DNA of 64,000 bases from Desulfocucumis palustris (GCF_002933875.1 NZ_BFAV01000179.1:37284-101283); one strand, 5' to 3'. Positions 37,498 through 46,654 are shown, counted from the stretch's first letter. Made by a program: numbers and translations. The notes: a model not told the origin generated them from the letters alone.

Positions 37498-38307
37498 CTA
37501 TTCAACCCCTCCCTCGGAAGGCAATCCCAGCCCGGCAGCCCTGGCGGCCGGTATGTCTATATTGGGAAGCCCGGGTGCAGGCTCGGTATACTTCCTGTTG
37601 ATAATCCAGCGCTCCGCAAACATGCCCAGTACGTGCATGAGCTTGCTGAACGGGAACACCATCAGCAGTATCTGAACCAGGAGCAAGTGAACGGCAAACA
37701 GCGGTGTGTGCAGCACTTCAGCCTCGGCTGGAACGGGCTGCAGGGTCACCAGATAGGTGACGTACTCTTTTACCGGCTCATAATGAATGCCCCAATCGGG
37801 GATCAGGCGCATTATGTTACCAACAGCAACTATTGATATTAATAGAATCAAATGCAGGTAATCGCTGGTAACTGTAACCTCCCTGACCTTCTGAATGGCA
37901 AAGCGCCTGTAAAGAAGGTACAGTAAAGCAATAAACATGATAATGCCGAAGGTTGTGCCCAGAAGGTTGGACATAAATTCACTTAAGCCCTCGGACATAC
38001 CAATGTAAACAAACTGCTTGCCCAGAAAGTAAATACCCATCACGTGTCCGCCAATTATGGAGAACAGCGCGATGTGCATGAACCACGCGCCTATCCACAG
38101 GGCGAAGTCCGATTTAAACAGGCTGCGGAAGAAAATAACCTCCGTGCCGAAAACAGTCGCCACTTCCGTATTCGTCTTGGGAAAGGGCGACAATGTTATG
38201 TTGTGCACTATCCGCGCTCTGGCCCAACGCCCCAGACGGTACAGAATGCCGATGGTAAATACGGCGCCTGTGACATAGGGGAGAATTTGCAGAATAAAAT
38301 AGGACAC
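37498..38307 (-). CDS. dsrM: DsrM, membrane cytochrome b subunit of DsrMK
   Basis: NarI-like membrane protein, 269 residues, with five hydrophobic helices (about 5-25, 70-95, 110-135, 155-180, 195-220). Histidines in WFMHIALFSIIGGHV, YLHLILL and PLFAVHLLL are placed to ligate two hemes b, which would take electrons from menaquinol. I place the start at GTG 38307, seven bases after AGGAGG. A longer frame starting at TTG includes the ribosome site. The C terminus has a cytoplasmic tail of about 40 residues. Confidence 0.94.
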   Translation of the reverse strand: MSYFILQILPYVTGAVFTIGILYRLGRWARARIVHNITLSPFPKTNTEVATVFGTEVIFFRSLFKSDFALWIGAWFMHIALFSIIGGHVMGIYFLGKQFVYIGMSEGLSEFMSNLLGTTFGIIMFIALLYLLYRRFAIQKVREVTVTSDYLHLILLISIVAVGNIMRLIPDWGIHYEPVKEYVTYLVTLQPVPAEAEVLHTPLFAVHLLLVQILLMVFPFSKLMHVLGMFAERWIINRKYTEPAPGLPNIDIPAARAAGLGLPSEGGVE

Positions 38308-38462
38308 TAACACACCTCCTTTGGACCGCAAAAAAAAATATTTCCGGCGATCCGCGGTGCAATCAATGCTGCCGGTTGCTAATTCCGGTCATAACACTGG
38401 CAATTACCAGAACTGCCGGAATTTAAGGGTAAAGTCTCAAGTTAATCAACATGTCGGTTAAA

Positions 38463-38648
38463 TTACACTTCCTGCAGTGTCACAGCTCCGGAAGGGCAAA
38501 CGGAAACACAGGTTTCGCATCCGAGGCAGTCTTCTTCGTTAACCACCTTGGCTTTGCCATCCACCATTTCAAGTACGGAGGCCGGGCAGTTGTCGGCGCA
38601 TTCGCCGCAGCCCTCGCATTTATCGACATCCACCTGAACTACGAACAT
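38463..38648 (-). CDS. 2[4Fe-4S] ferredoxin beside dsrMK
   Basis: A 61-residue ferredoxin with CEGCGECADNCP and CLGCETCVSVCP, each coordinating one [4Fe-4S] cluster. ATG at 38648 follows AAGGAGGTGAAT. It stands 155 bases before dsrM on the same strand and may be first in the dsrMK transcript. It would supply or accept low-potential electrons, perhaps for the sulfite-reduction pathway; the partner is inferred from position. Confidence 0.93.
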   Translation of the reverse strand: MFVVQVDVDKCEGCGECADNCPASVLEMVDGKAKVVNEEDCLGCETCVSVCPSGAVTLQEV

Positions 38649-39092
38649 TCATATTCACCTCCTTGGAAATAATAATTTTTCTATAATCCAATGTTGACAA
38701 CCCCCTGTATGAAAACTCCTCTCCAGCGGGGTTGGCCACATTTTACCTGCCAATTAAAACGCCTGTGGAAATACAAAATTATTAGGATGTTTTTAATATA
38801 AAATTTCGCTGTAATTAGCATTTTTGCGGCCGTAAGCACCGTCCGGCCAGCCCTATATACTATTCGTTGCCTTTAAGTCAATTCCTTCTGAAAAAATGCA
38901 AAATTTTTTGATAAGAATTTCACAACTTTGTTTTAATTGTGTAGCCGTTACAGTTTAATTATAGTTTAACTAAATGCCGCATGTCCACAGGATTTCAGTG
39001 GCAGTGCCGGAGCCTGGCCGGGTGTTTGACACACCTCGTCACCGGCTGTTATAATTACCACGATGTCTAAGGAAAGGTGAGGCTGGATAGAC

Positions 39093-39335
39093 ATGCCTAT
39101 ATTTGAATTCAGGTGCCTGAAATGCGGCAATCTTTTTGAAAAACTGTTTCTAAACCGTGATGAGGAAGTAAAAATCGAATGTCCCAAATGCAAGTCGGAC
39201 TCCTTTGAGCGGGTAATCAGCAAAACCAACTACAAAATGACCCAGGGCAAGGGCGGGGGACCTAAAATAAGCAGCAAGTCCTGCAGTTCCGGGAACGACT
39301 GCATGACGCTGGAAATACCCGGCTACGGCGACTGA
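39093..39335 (+). CDS. FmdB-type zinc-ribbon protein
   Basis: An 80-residue protein. The N-terminal half, MPIFEFRCLKCGNLFEKL and IECPKCKSDSFERV, is the FmdB/CxxC_CxxC regulatory zinc ribbon. The C-terminal tail is flexible with SCSSGNDC. FmdB proteins are suggested regulators in C1 and sulfur metabolism. It is divergent from the ferredoxin gene. The 38649-39092 gap between them must hold both promoters; I see no strong -35/-10 pair. Confidence 0.82.
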   Translation: MPIFEFRCLKCGNLFEKLFLNRDEEVKIECPKCKSDSFERVISKTNYKMTQGKGGGPKISSKSCSSGNDCMTLEIPGYGD

Positions 39336-39339
39336 TTCG

Positions 39340-39405
39340 GCGGTCGGCCGTCAGTTGTCGGCCGTCGGGATTTGACGACTGCCTACTGATGACTGACTAC
39401 TAATA
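39340..39405. repeat. Short GTCGGCCGTC/GACTGACTA repeats
   Basis: GTCGGCCGTC occurs twice within 25 bases, followed by ACTGCCTACTGATGACTGAC. Low-complexity sequence between the FmdB gene and the HEAT-repeat gene. Confidence 0.55.
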
Positions 39406-39406
39406 A

Positions 39407-40528
39407 ATGACAGGTATTATGAAGAATAAAATTTTTGGCAAAGAGCAAACACTTCCCCCCGAGTGCCCTTTTTGCGGCCTGTATATAGAACGGCCGGTGG
39501 AACCGGCCGGCCGGAGAATGGGTGAAATGCCGGTGGGTTCCTGCGCCTGCGGCGCTGTGTACTCCTATGATATTACAGGCCGCAACCTTGGCTCCGCCTT
39601 TATCGAGGCCCTGGTGTTCTCCTGCGACATGGACTGGGATCTGGCCTGGAGCCTCTTTCCCGGCGAAGATTACCTGGAGCAGCTGGTGGAAAATTATGAC
39701 GGTATCAGCCACCTGATTGTGCCGGGGGGATTTCATGAAGGCAGAAAAGTGCCGGGAGCCCTTTACTTTATCAGAATGAACAAGGATATCCGGGAAGTGG
39801 CCGGGCCCGGGGTGGAACGGAAACTTCAAAAGGCCGTGCCCCTCACCGCCTCCAAGGCTTTAGCCCCGGAGTTGCCCGGCGTTAAAAGGTATTCAAGGGC
39901 CGATATACACAAATTTGTTGAAGAGTACCGTTTTGACGAGCTTTTGACCTTTGCCGGGCAAGACAAACGAATATTGAGGGATTTGCAAAAATTATTATAT
40001 TCCGCCGACCCCTTGACCCGCAGCAGGGCCGCGGAAGCCCTGGGAAAGGCGTCCGCGGTGGTCGCCCGGGGCAACCCGGGAACGGTTTCCAACCTTTTGC
40101 AGATATTGCTGAATTCCGTATCCGACACCGCCGCCTCCACCTGGGGGGCAATTGACGCCATCGGCGAAATTATAGCCGGTTCGCCGGGTCTTTTTGGGGG
40201 GTATATACCGTCGTTATTCCAATTCTTGGATGATGAAACGGCCAGGCCAAGGATACTGAGGGCCATAGGCAGAACGGCGGAAAAGCGCCCCGACCTGGCG
40301 CGCAAGGGACTGTTCCGTTACCTCCCCTACCTGAAGGACGCCGATTCCGAAACCAGGGGTTACGCAGCCTGGCTGGCGGGCTGTCTGGGCGCAATGGAGG
40401 CAAAAGCCGACCTGGAACGGCTGGTTAACGACCAGTCAAAAATCAAAATCTATAAAAATGGAGAATTTGTCGATACCACTGTGGGGCGATTAGCCTCGGA
40501 AGCATTGTGCCAGGCATCCGTCCAATAG
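39407..40528 (+). CDS. HEAT-repeat protein with N-terminal zinc motif (SRB-conserved, DVU0298-like)
   Basis: A 373-residue protein. Residues 15-50 carry CPFCGLYIE and GSCACGAVYSYDI, probably one zinc site. From about 185 to 370 it is built of alpha-helical HEAT repeats (LLYSADPLTRSRAAEALGK, AIDAIGEIIAGSPGLFGG, AIGRTAEKRPDLARKG). The C-terminal part resembles the 213-residue protein at 45776, which lies beyond the other end of the dsr cluster. I recall such proteins near dsr loci in sulfate reducers, with no proven function. ATG at 39407; the ribosome site is weak. Confidence 0.75.
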   Translation: MTGIMKNKIFGKEQTLPPECPFCGLYIERPVEPAGRRMGEMPVGSCACGAVYSYDITGRNLGSAFIEALVFSCDMDWDLAWSLFPGEDYLEQLVENYDGISHLIVPGGFHEGRKVPGALYFIRMNKDIREVAGPGVERKLQKAVPLTASKALAPELPGVKRYSRADIHKFVEEYRFDELLTFAGQDKRILRDLQKLLYSADPLTRSRAAEALGKASAVVARGNPGTVSNLLQILLNSVSDTAASTWGAIDAIGEIIAGSPGLFGGYIPSLFQFLDDETARPRILRAIGRTAEKRPDLARKGLFRYLPYLKDADSETRGYAAWLAGCLGAMEAKADLERLVNDQSKIKIYKNGEFVDTTVGRLASEALCQASVQ

Positions 40529-40543
40529 ATTGCCAAGGAAAGG

Positions 40544-40577
40544 AAAAACACAGGCAAGTTTCCTGTGTTTTTTTATA
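40544..40577 (+). terminator. Terminator after the HEAT-repeat gene
   Basis: AAACACAGG pairs with CCTGTGTTT around CAAGTTT, followed by a run of seven T. Confidence 0.88.
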
Positions 40578-40681
40578 TGTCTATTTTCCAGACAAAAGGG
40601 CAGGCAGGCCCCCCGCCGCCGGGAATCCCACGACCTGTTGCCGCCCCTGGTGAGGAATTCCCGGGACTGCCTGATAAGTCG

Positions 40682-40750
40682 AAGAACCGCCCCCCGAGCC
40701 CTCTGACTCAGTCATGGTGAGTCAGAGAACCCTCCCCTGACTCACTGACT
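40682..40750. repeat. Two TGAGTCA hairpin copies before the YkgJ gene
   Basis: A left-truncated copy (40682-40710: AGAACCGCCCCCC then CTGACTCA) and a full copy (40718-40744: TGAGTCAGAGAACCCTCCCC then TGACTCA), then one more arm TGACTCA. The array ends six bases from the YkgJ stop codon. Confidence 0.82.
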
Positions 40751-40755
40751 CACTT

Positions 40756-41382
40756 TTAGGTCAGTTCCTCCAGCGGTGTGCTTACGGATTTGGAGACGGA
40801 GAGCAGCAAGGAGGCTCTTTCCTCATCCATATTGCCGGCCCTGGCCAGGAATTCCTTGGATAGCCCGTATAACTCCCGGTACATGCCGTCCAGGTCGAAG
40901 GCCGGGTACTGTTTGCCCCTCTCAAAGCCTGCCTTCCAGCAGGCGTGCATTTTTCCGCCTATCACCGTGGGCATGCCGTAAACCCTGCAGGTAATGGGCC
41001 TGTGCTGGTACATGGAACATTTATTTTCATCATTCAGCAGGGGACACCTGACCCTCTCCCTGGCTATGGCCGAAAGCAGGGCCTGTTGATCTTCCCCGTG
41101 AGCTTCCTTTAGCCTTTTCTCCAGCTCCAATAATTCCCTGTCCGTCTTTTCGCACCTGGACAGTATTTCACGCCTCAGCTTGCGGTCCAGCCTGCTGAAG
41201 TGATGGCTTAGATAGGCGGACTCTATGGAAAAAAGCCCAAAAATTGAATGGCAGCAGTCGGAGCACTGTATTTTGCATTTAATGCAGTCTCCGTATTCCT
41301 TCTCCATCCCCTGGAAGGAACTTTCCGCTTTTGCCACCAGAGATTCATACGCCTGAAACAAATCGTTGTTCATTGTGCTCAT
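40756..41382 (-). CDS. YkgJ-family cysteine-cluster protein
   Basis: A 208-residue protein. CIKCKIQCSDCCHSIFG near residue 37 and CPLLNDENKCSMYQHRPITCRVYGMP near residue 115 match the YkgJ (CxCxxCC) zinc- or iron-chelating fold. Its function is not known. It is coupled to the upstream TPR gene by an ATGA overlap. Similar cysteine-cluster proteins occur beside dsr genes in other sulfate reducers (recalled). Confidence 0.82.
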   Translation of the reverse strand: MSTMNNDLFQAYESLVAKAESSFQGMEKEYGDCIKCKIQCSDCCHSIFGLFSIESAYLSHHFSRLDRKLRREILSRCEKTDRELLELEKRLKEAHGEDQQALLSAIARERVRCPLLNDENKCSMYQHRPITCRVYGMPTVIGGKMHACWKAGFERGKQYPAFDLDGMYRELYGLSKEFLARAGNMDEERASLLLSVSKSVSTPLEELT

Positions 41383-42005
41383 CCTTTACGGTGTGGCTCC
41401 AGATTTTCTAAAAACTGGGGATGGACCCTGAAACCCAGTTCCAGGGCTTTGTCGATATATTTTATGGCATTCCGGTAATCTTCCTTGACATAGTAGGCAT
41501 AGGCCAGGTTATTATATCCCAGTGAAAAGCCCGGGGCGAATTGCACCAGTTTTTCACCGGCCTCGATTGCTTTGTCCACCTCGTCCCTCTGGAGGTAGGC
41601 ATTAATCAGGTTGCTCCAGGCCTGGGCCATTTCAGGGTTTAATTCAATTGCCTTCTCCAACGCCTCTATGGCCTCGTCCGGGCTGGCCAGCTGTAAATAG
41701 GCGAAACCTATATTGGCATATCCCCGGGCATACCTGGGCTCGATGGCCACGGCCTTTTTGTTGGCCAGTATGACCCGTTCCAGATCCCCCATTTTGTAAT
41801 AGATATAGCCCAGGTTTACACAGGCCTCAAACATCCGGCCGCTGTTTTCAATGGCTTCCTCGAAACATTCGATAGCTTTTTCAAAGTTGCCCTGCTGCAT
41901 GTAGAAAACACCCAAGTTGTTGTGTGCGTTGGCGCATCCTGGGTTTTCAGCCACTGTCCTGACCTGTTCCGCCATAAATTGTTCAAAGCTTTGTGGTGTT
42001 TTCAC
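41379..42005 (-). CDS. Tetratricopeptide-repeat protein
   Basis: A 208-residue soluble protein of about five TPR units from residue 15 onward (NNLGVFYMQQGNFEKAIECF, VNLGYIYYKMGDLERV, ANIGFAYLQLASPDEAIEAL, NNLAYAYYVKEDYRNAIKYI). TPR proteins mediate protein contacts, and it probably helps assembly of the neighbouring iron-sulfur or Dsr proteins, though this is only position-based. GTG at 42005 behind AAGGGA. A strong terminator separates it from dsrD. Confidence 0.85.
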   Translation of the reverse strand: MKTPQSFEQFMAEQVRTVAENPGCANAHNNLGVFYMQQGNFEKAIECFEEAIENSGRMFEACVNLGYIYYKMGDLERVILANKKAVAIEPRYARGYANIGFAYLQLASPDEAIEALEKAIELNPEMAQAWSNLINAYLQRDEVDKAIEAGEKLVQFAPGFSLGYNNLAYAYYVKEDYRNAIKYIDKALELGFRVHPQFLENLEPHRKG

Positions 42006-42033
42006 GCTATCAGTCCCTTACAATAAATTGAAA

Positions 42034-42073
42034 GATAAAGAAAAGGTCGCCGCCCGTTTCAGGACGGCAACCT
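42034..42073 (-). terminator. Strong terminator after dsrD
   Basis: On the minus strand AGGTTGCCGTCC pairs with GGGCGGCGACCT (12 base pairs, loop TGAAAC), then TTTTCTTTATC. It ends the dsrABD transcript and leaves only read-through for the TPR gene. Confidence 0.88.
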
Positions 42074-42090
42074 CCGCATTATAATGTCAA

Positions 42091-42339
42091 TTAATCAGTG
42101 CCCTCGGTGGGGTCTTCGGTCATTCCTCTGCCCTTCAGTCCGTACATGGTGCTGCTGCCGGTGGAGAAGTAAATCAGAACTTCTTCATTAACCAGGGCGG
42201 TGGCAGCCTTTTTGACGTCCCTCATTTTGGCTCCTGGAACAACCTTTTGCACGGCAGATTCCATGTCCTTGAAGTAGAACTTGGTTTTTTTGCTGCCCTC
42301 GGCAAAATCAACAATGGCTTTTTTGATTTCCTCGATCAC
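42091..42339 (-). CDS. dsrD: DsrD, activator of DsrAB
   Basis: Small winged-helix protein of 82 residues downstream of dsrB. Recent work describes DsrD as an allosteric activator of sulfite reduction. Its presence marks a reductive rather than an oxidative Dsr system. Residues FAEGSKKTKFYFKDMESAV and VNEEVLIYFSTGSSTMYGL agree with DsrD. Co-transcribed with dsrAB (24-base gap) and ended by a terminator. Confidence 0.95.
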   Translation of the reverse strand: MIEEIKKAIVDFAEGSKKTKFYFKDMESAVQKVVPGAKMRDVKKAATALVNEEVLIYFSTGSSTMYGLKGRGMTEDPTEGTD

Positions 42340-42363
42340 TATAATCTCTCCTTTCAGGCGGTA

Positions 42364-43554
42364 TTATTCCTCAATCCCGCCTGCTACCTTTGAGACTTCC
42401 CAAGCCGCATCGGTAAATTTGAACTGCGTGCTGGTCCGCCAGGTGTCATAAGCCAGGCGGTAGTCGTCAATGAGATGCTCGGTGAATTCCAGGCCGCACT
42501 GCTCGAAGAAGCGCTCCCAGCCGATACGCTCCGCCCAGTCGCCCAGACGCTCGTATTTATTGGCACCCTTGGCATAGGCCTCAACGATCTTCTTGACGTT
42601 TTCAACCACTTCCGGGAACCTGGGGAAGCTGTTCGGCAGCCAGGGAACAACAACCTTGGAGAATTTGGGATCGCTGATTCTGTTGGAAATCTTGCCGCCG
42701 GCCAGGATGGTCACACCGTCGCCCTCTTGGTCGGAGAGAGGCAGAGCCTGGCACATGGTGTAGCAGTTTCCGCAGAACATGCAGCGCTCGCTCTTAATTT
42801 TAACCGTCTTCTTGCCGCTTTCGGTTTTGTCCGGGGAAATGGCGCCCACCGGGCAAGCCGCTATGGCCAGAGGAATTTCGCACAGCTTGCTGATATATTC
42901 ATGGTCAACAATAGGAGGCTTGCGGTGGTAGCCCAGCAGGGCGATGTCCGAGCAGTGCACGGCGCCGCACATGTTCAGGCAGCAGGCCATGGAAACCCGC
43001 AGCTTGGCAGGCAGGGTCATGCCCTTGAAATATTCAAACAGTTCGTCCGATACGGCCTTGACCATGGAAGATGCGTCAGTGGCCGGGGTGTGGCAGTGAA
43101 TGTAGCCCTGGGTGTGCACGATGTTGCTGATGCCGGCGCCGGTTCCGCCAATGGGAAACTTGAAGCTGCCACCGGCAAACTTGCGGCTTTCCAGGTCTTT
43201 CTTCAGTGCTTCCAGTCCTTCAATGCTGTCCACCAGGAACTCGATATTGTTACGGGTGGTAAAGCGAACATAGCCTTTGCAATATTTGTCGGCGATTTCG
43301 CAAATCTCCCGGACATGCTGAACGGTCATGAAACGGGCGGCCCCACACCTTACAGTATACACCTTTGCGCCGGTTTCCGATACGTGCGCCAGAATGCCGG
43401 GCTCAAGAATATCGTGGTAAAGCCATTTGCCGTAGTTTTCCTGAATAACAGGCGGGAAAAACTCCCAGAAGTGCCTGGGGCCGAGGTCTGTCAGCCTGTT
43501 TTCCTGCGGTTTTTCCGGATTATATCTGCCAAGTCTTTCTTTAGACAATGCCAT
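42364..43554 (-). CDS. dsrB: Dissimilatory sulfite reductase, beta subunit
   Basis: Beta subunit of the siroheme enzyme that reduces sulfite, giving the DsrC trisulfide. 396 residues. [14 protein letters not shown] holds siroheme/[4Fe-4S] ligands. Residues about 245-275 form a ferredoxin domain with [29 protein letters not shown] and GFSDLGPR-like N-terminal parts match the family. It follows dsrA by 15 bases. DsrB alone lacks a functional siroheme in some enzymes; the ligands look complete here. Confidence 0.97.
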   Translation of the reverse strand: MALSKERLGRYNPEKPQENRLTDLGPRHFWEFFPPVIQENYGKWLYHDILEPGILAHVSETGAKVYTVRCGAARFMTVQHVREICEIADKYCKGYVRFTTRNNIEFLVDSIEGLEALKKDLESRKFAGGSFKFPIGGTGAGISNIVHTQGYIHCHTPATDASSMVKAVSDELFEYFKGMTLPAKLRVSMACCLNMCGAVHCSDIALLGYHRKPPIVDHEYISKLCEIPLAIAACPVGAISPDKTESGKKTVKIKSERCMFCGNCYTMCQALPLSDQEGDGVTILAGGKISNRISDPKFSKVVVPWLPNSFPRFPEVVENVKKIVEAYAKGANKYERLGDWAERIGWERFFEQCGLEFTEHLIDDYRLAYDTWRTSTQFKFTDAAWEVSKVAGGIEE

Positions 43555-43569
43555 AACAAAAACCCCCCC

Positions 43570-44988
43570 TTATCTCTTGTGTCTTGACCTGTAATCATTG
43601 ATATCCCTGTTCCAGCCGCCTTTAACGTCCTCTTCCTTCCAGAAGATGTACGGGTTGGAACGGGGTGCTTTAACCATTTGCGGAGCAGGCGGGAGTCCGA
43701 TAGTTTCGATAAATTTCGGCAGGGTAACACGCTGCATAAGTTCTCCCAGACGCTCGCGGTTCTTGCCTTCCTCCATCCAGAATTCCCATACTTTCTCGAC
43801 AAATTCCTTGATGTTGTCGTAAGGAGCTTCCGCTTTCATAAAGGGAATCATCAGTGTGGCCATCTGAGCGCCATCCAGAATGGGCGCCTTGGCTCCCAGC
43901 AGGATGCTGATCCCGGTGTCCACGCCGGGTTTCAGGGCCTTGGGCATGGTGTTGATGCAGTGCATGCAGCGTACGCACTCGCTGTTGTCGATAACCAGCT
44001 GGTCGCCTTCCAGGGACATGCACTTGCTGGGACAGAGGTCGATAACTTCCTTCTGGATGTCGAATTTGCCCCAGTCGCGGCCTTTATGGGCGCCGGCGTT
44101 GGGAACGATGTCCCCGGCGATATAAGCTTTAACAGCATCCTGGTCGATGCGGATATCGTCTCTCCAGGTGCCGATGAAGGACATGTCGGAACGGGCGATG
44201 GAAGCCACGCAGCCGTTGGGACAGCCGTCAAACTTGAACTTAAACTTGTAAGGGAAAGCCGGGCGGTGCAGTTCGTCCTGATAGTAGTTGGTCAGTTCGT
44301 AGCACAGCGCCTGGGTGTCATAGCAGGCATACTCACAGCGGGCCTTGCCGATGCAGCATGCGGGAGTGCGCAGGTTGGAGCCTGAGCCGCCGATGTCGGT
44401 GTCCAACACATGGCCCAGTTCGTAGAAAATGGGCTCCAGCTGTTCGGTGGTGGTTCCCAGCAGAACCAGGTCGCCGGTGGAACCGTGCAGGTTCATCAAA
44501 CCGCTGCCGCGGTATTCCCACATATCGCAGATAGTCTTCAGAAAGTCTGTTGAATAAAACTTACTGGCAGGCTGGTTCACGCGAATGGTGTGGAACATGG
44601 CGATGGAGGGATATTTTTCGGCAAGGTCGGAATAACGGCCGATAACGCCGCCGCCGTAACCGAACACACCCACGATACCGCCGTGCTTCCAGTGGGTTTC
44701 ACCTTCGTCAAAGGACAGTTCCAACTGGCCCAGAAGATCCTCAACAGCATCCCTGTGGGTCAGAATCTGGTCGTCGGAAAGTTTTCTCCTGCGCAGGGCT
44801 TCCTGCTTGGCATCGGATACAAAGCTGGGCCACGGACCCTTTTCCAGTTCATCCAGTTTGGGAATTTCATACTTGCATTTGAATGATTTGAGTTCTTCTT
44901 CCGTGTAGTTTTTCAGTTCTGCATCGGAATAAATACGCAGCTCTTCATAGTTCAGCTTCTTCATTTCGCGTACTGGTTCAAAAGCCAC
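43570..44988 (-). CDS. dsrA: Dissimilatory sulfite reductase, alpha subunit
   Basis: Catalytic alpha subunit, 472 residues. CCIGKARCEYAC and DGCPNGCVAS supply the siroheme-[4Fe-4S] cysteines. An inserted ferredoxin domain is at about 310-345 (CPSKCMSL, CVRCMHCINTMPKAL). GSTGDLVLLGTTTEQLEPIF is a conserved DsrA stretch. GTG at 44988 sits eight bases after AGGAGG; a TTG six bases upstream is too close to that site. A 5' inverted repeat lies about 100 bases upstream. It is first in the dsrABD operon. Confidence 0.97.
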   Translation of the reverse strand: MAFEPVREMKKLNYEELRIYSDAELKNYTEEELKSFKCKYEIPKLDELEKGPWPSFVSDAKQEALRRRKLSDDQILTHRDAVEDLLGQLELSFDEGETHWKHGGIVGVFGYGGGVIGRYSDLAEKYPSIAMFHTIRVNQPASKFYSTDFLKTICDMWEYRGSGLMNLHGSTGDLVLLGTTTEQLEPIFYELGHVLDTDIGGSGSNLRTPACCIGKARCEYACYDTQALCYELTNYYQDELHRPAFPYKFKFKFDGCPNGCVASIARSDMSFIGTWRDDIRIDQDAVKAYIAGDIVPNAGAHKGRDWGKFDIQKEVIDLCPSKCMSLEGDQLVIDNSECVRCMHCINTMPKALKPGVDTGISILLGAKAPILDGAQMATLMIPFMKAEAPYDNIKEFVEKVWEFWMEEGKNRERLGELMQRVTLPKFIETIGLPPAPQMVKAPRSNPYIFWKEEDVKGGWNRDINDYRSRHKR

Positions 44989-45084
44989 TAGCAATACCTC
45001 CTTATAGTTGGTTAAAAAAACGGATTGAAACCAAAAAGAACCATCCTGGAAACACTATTTCTCTAAAAGATTATCCCTTTAAGA

Positions 45085-45125
45085 AAACATATCTAAAATA
45101 CCAATCTCCTGTTTTAAATATGTTT
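45085..45125. promoter_or_regulatory. 14-base inverted repeat in the dsrA leader
   Basis: AAACATATCTAAAA (45085-45098) and TTTTAAATATGTTT (45112-45125) match at 13 of 14 positions with a 13-base spacer. It lies about 100 bases upstream of the dsrA start, a likely place for an operator or an mRNA hairpin. The rest of 45000-45640 is AT-rich without a gene I can support. Confidence 0.55.
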
Positions 45126-45642
45126 CTCCCCCGCTGTATGCATATGAAATAATATTCAATCAAAACACAAGGCAAGGACTTTCGTCCATGCACGGGGATT
45201 TACCCTTTGGTTCGCCTCCGTTATAAAAATAATGGCCGCCGGCAAAAAACCTCCCTTCCCAGATTATAGTAGTTTTTTGATGTTGTCCAATATCCAATGC
45301 CGCTGTCATTTATATCAAAACCGCAATAAAAACGCGGCAATCCAACCCAGGCCGGATTGGTTAATCCCGGGCCTCGATCATTTCCACGAAAGAATCTCCC
45401 CAATGGATGCGCCTGGGGAACGTCCCGGAAAATAGTATTTGTCCCTCGGGTGCCGCGCTACGGGCGCAAAAGCACATAGTAAGCTATTCGTTGCATTCTG
45501 AATTATTCCTCCCTGGGAGAGCCACTTTTTTTTACAGAATTTCGCTAAATTCACAAGATAGAAATGCTTGTAAATATTTTAACTAATCGGCAGGTGCCTG
45601 TCCATAGGTGGTCCATGGTAATGCGCCCTCCGGCATTAAACA

Positions 45643-45673
45643 CAAAAATCCACCCCTGCGGGTGGATTTTGCA
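45643..45673. terminator. Terminator between dsrA and the HEAT-repeat gene
   Basis: AAAATCCACCC and GGGTGGATTTT form an eleven-base stem with loop CTGC; A and T runs on both sides allow action on either strand. It lies about 100 bases past the stop codon of the gene at 45776. Confidence 0.8.
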
Positions 45674-45775
45674 AAAAATATCCCCGGGCGCGTAATGTCC
45701 CCCGGCCCCTGAGCCGCCGGCGCCTCTTGGCCAAACTCTCCCGTTATCCCGCCTGTTTTTGACAAATCTCCGCTT

Positions 45776-46417
45776 TCAGGAGGTTTTTACCAGGCCGGAG
45801 GCCAGGCCGGCCACGGTTGTTAACCCGAGTTTTCCCCTTTCATATACCGGGACGGCGCTATGGTCGGCCAGCAGCCGGCCGTATTTGCCCGCATCCAGGC
45901 TTTGGCCCATTATGTGCATAAGCCTCAGGGCATAGCCCCTCACCACAGGATCGGAATCATCCAGGAATCCCAGCAAATGGCTCATATCCTCCCGCACCAG
46001 TTCGGGCCGGGCCTGGGCTATCCTTCCCGCGGCCCACAGCACACCCCTCCGGAGCATCTCCTCGTCGGTATAGGAAAGCACGATGGAGGCGAACTCTCCG
46101 AACATTTCAGGGCGGCGGTGTATGATTTCCCCGATACATTCAGGGGCGCTCCAGCCAATTCCGCCGGATTCGTCATTGATGGTCCAGAGCAGGGTCCTGA
46201 GGATAACCCGCACAGCCTCCGGGTCCTCCGCCGCCAGCCTGTCCGCCAGCACCCCCATGGCTTCGATTGCCCGCCAGCGAATTAATTGCTCCGGATGGTA
46301 CAAAAGCCTGTTGAGATATCTTAAATTCGATTTCCTGCTTTGCACCATTGCCGCGATGGCTTCATAATCCCTGTTCTCCAGCAGGGCAATTACTTCTTCT
46401 TTGGAAATTCCGGACAA
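45776..46417 (-). CDS. HEAT-repeat protein, relative of the one at 39407
   Basis: A 213-residue all-helical protein. LLYHPEQLIRWRAIEAMG, WSAPECIGEIIHRRPEMFG, WAAGRIAQARPELVRED and DSDPVVRGYALRLMHIMG match repeats in the C-terminal half of the larger protein at 39407, down to GLTTVAGLAS near the end. It lacks the N-terminal cysteine domain. ATG at 46417 after GGAGGCGGTTG. The pair brackets the dsr cluster; function is unknown. Confidence 0.75.
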   Translation of the reverse strand: MSGISKEEVIALLENRDYEAIAAMVQSRKSNLRYLNRLLYHPEQLIRWRAIEAMGVLADRLAAEDPEAVRVILRTLLWTINDESGGIGWSAPECIGEIIHRRPEMFGEFASIVLSYTDEEMLRRGVLWAAGRIAQARPELVREDMSHLLGFLDDSDPVVRGYALRLMHIMGQSLDAGKYGRLLADHSAVPVYERGKLGLTTVAGLASGLVKTS

Positions 46418-46465
46418 TTACAACCGCCTCCTCCCGGAGAATAAAATATATTATCAGCCGGTGCT

Positions 46466-46654
46466 TTAACTATGAGGCATCCTTTTTAACAGTGAAGCCT
46501 GGGATTCAGGAATGAATCTCTCTTTAGACGCCAGGCACTCCGGGCATTCCCAGTCATCGGGAAGATTCCCGAAGGGTGTTCCGGGAGGGGCGTCCCCGCC
46601 GCCCCTTTCAGGATCATAAACATAGCCGCATAGCTCGCAAACCCACTTTTCCAT
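46466..46654 (-). CDS. Rubredoxin
   Basis: Single-iron electron carrier of 62 residues. [14 protein letters not shown] and [11 protein letters not shown] give the four cysteine ligands with DDWECPEC spacing. The C-terminal tail of ten residues is longer than in classical rubredoxin. Typical partner of oxygen and superoxide reductases in anaerobes. AGGAGG upstream of ATG 46654. The 46655-47014 gap contains a hairpin (46959-46985) and no gene I can support. Confidence 0.94.
   Translation of the reverse strand: MEKWVCELCGYVYDPERGGGDAPPGTPFGNLPDDWECPECLASKERFIPESQASLLKRMPHS

Noticed and set aside
42475..43587. 370-codon plus-strand frame over dsrB
   Set aside because: Antisense shadow of dsrB, without domains.
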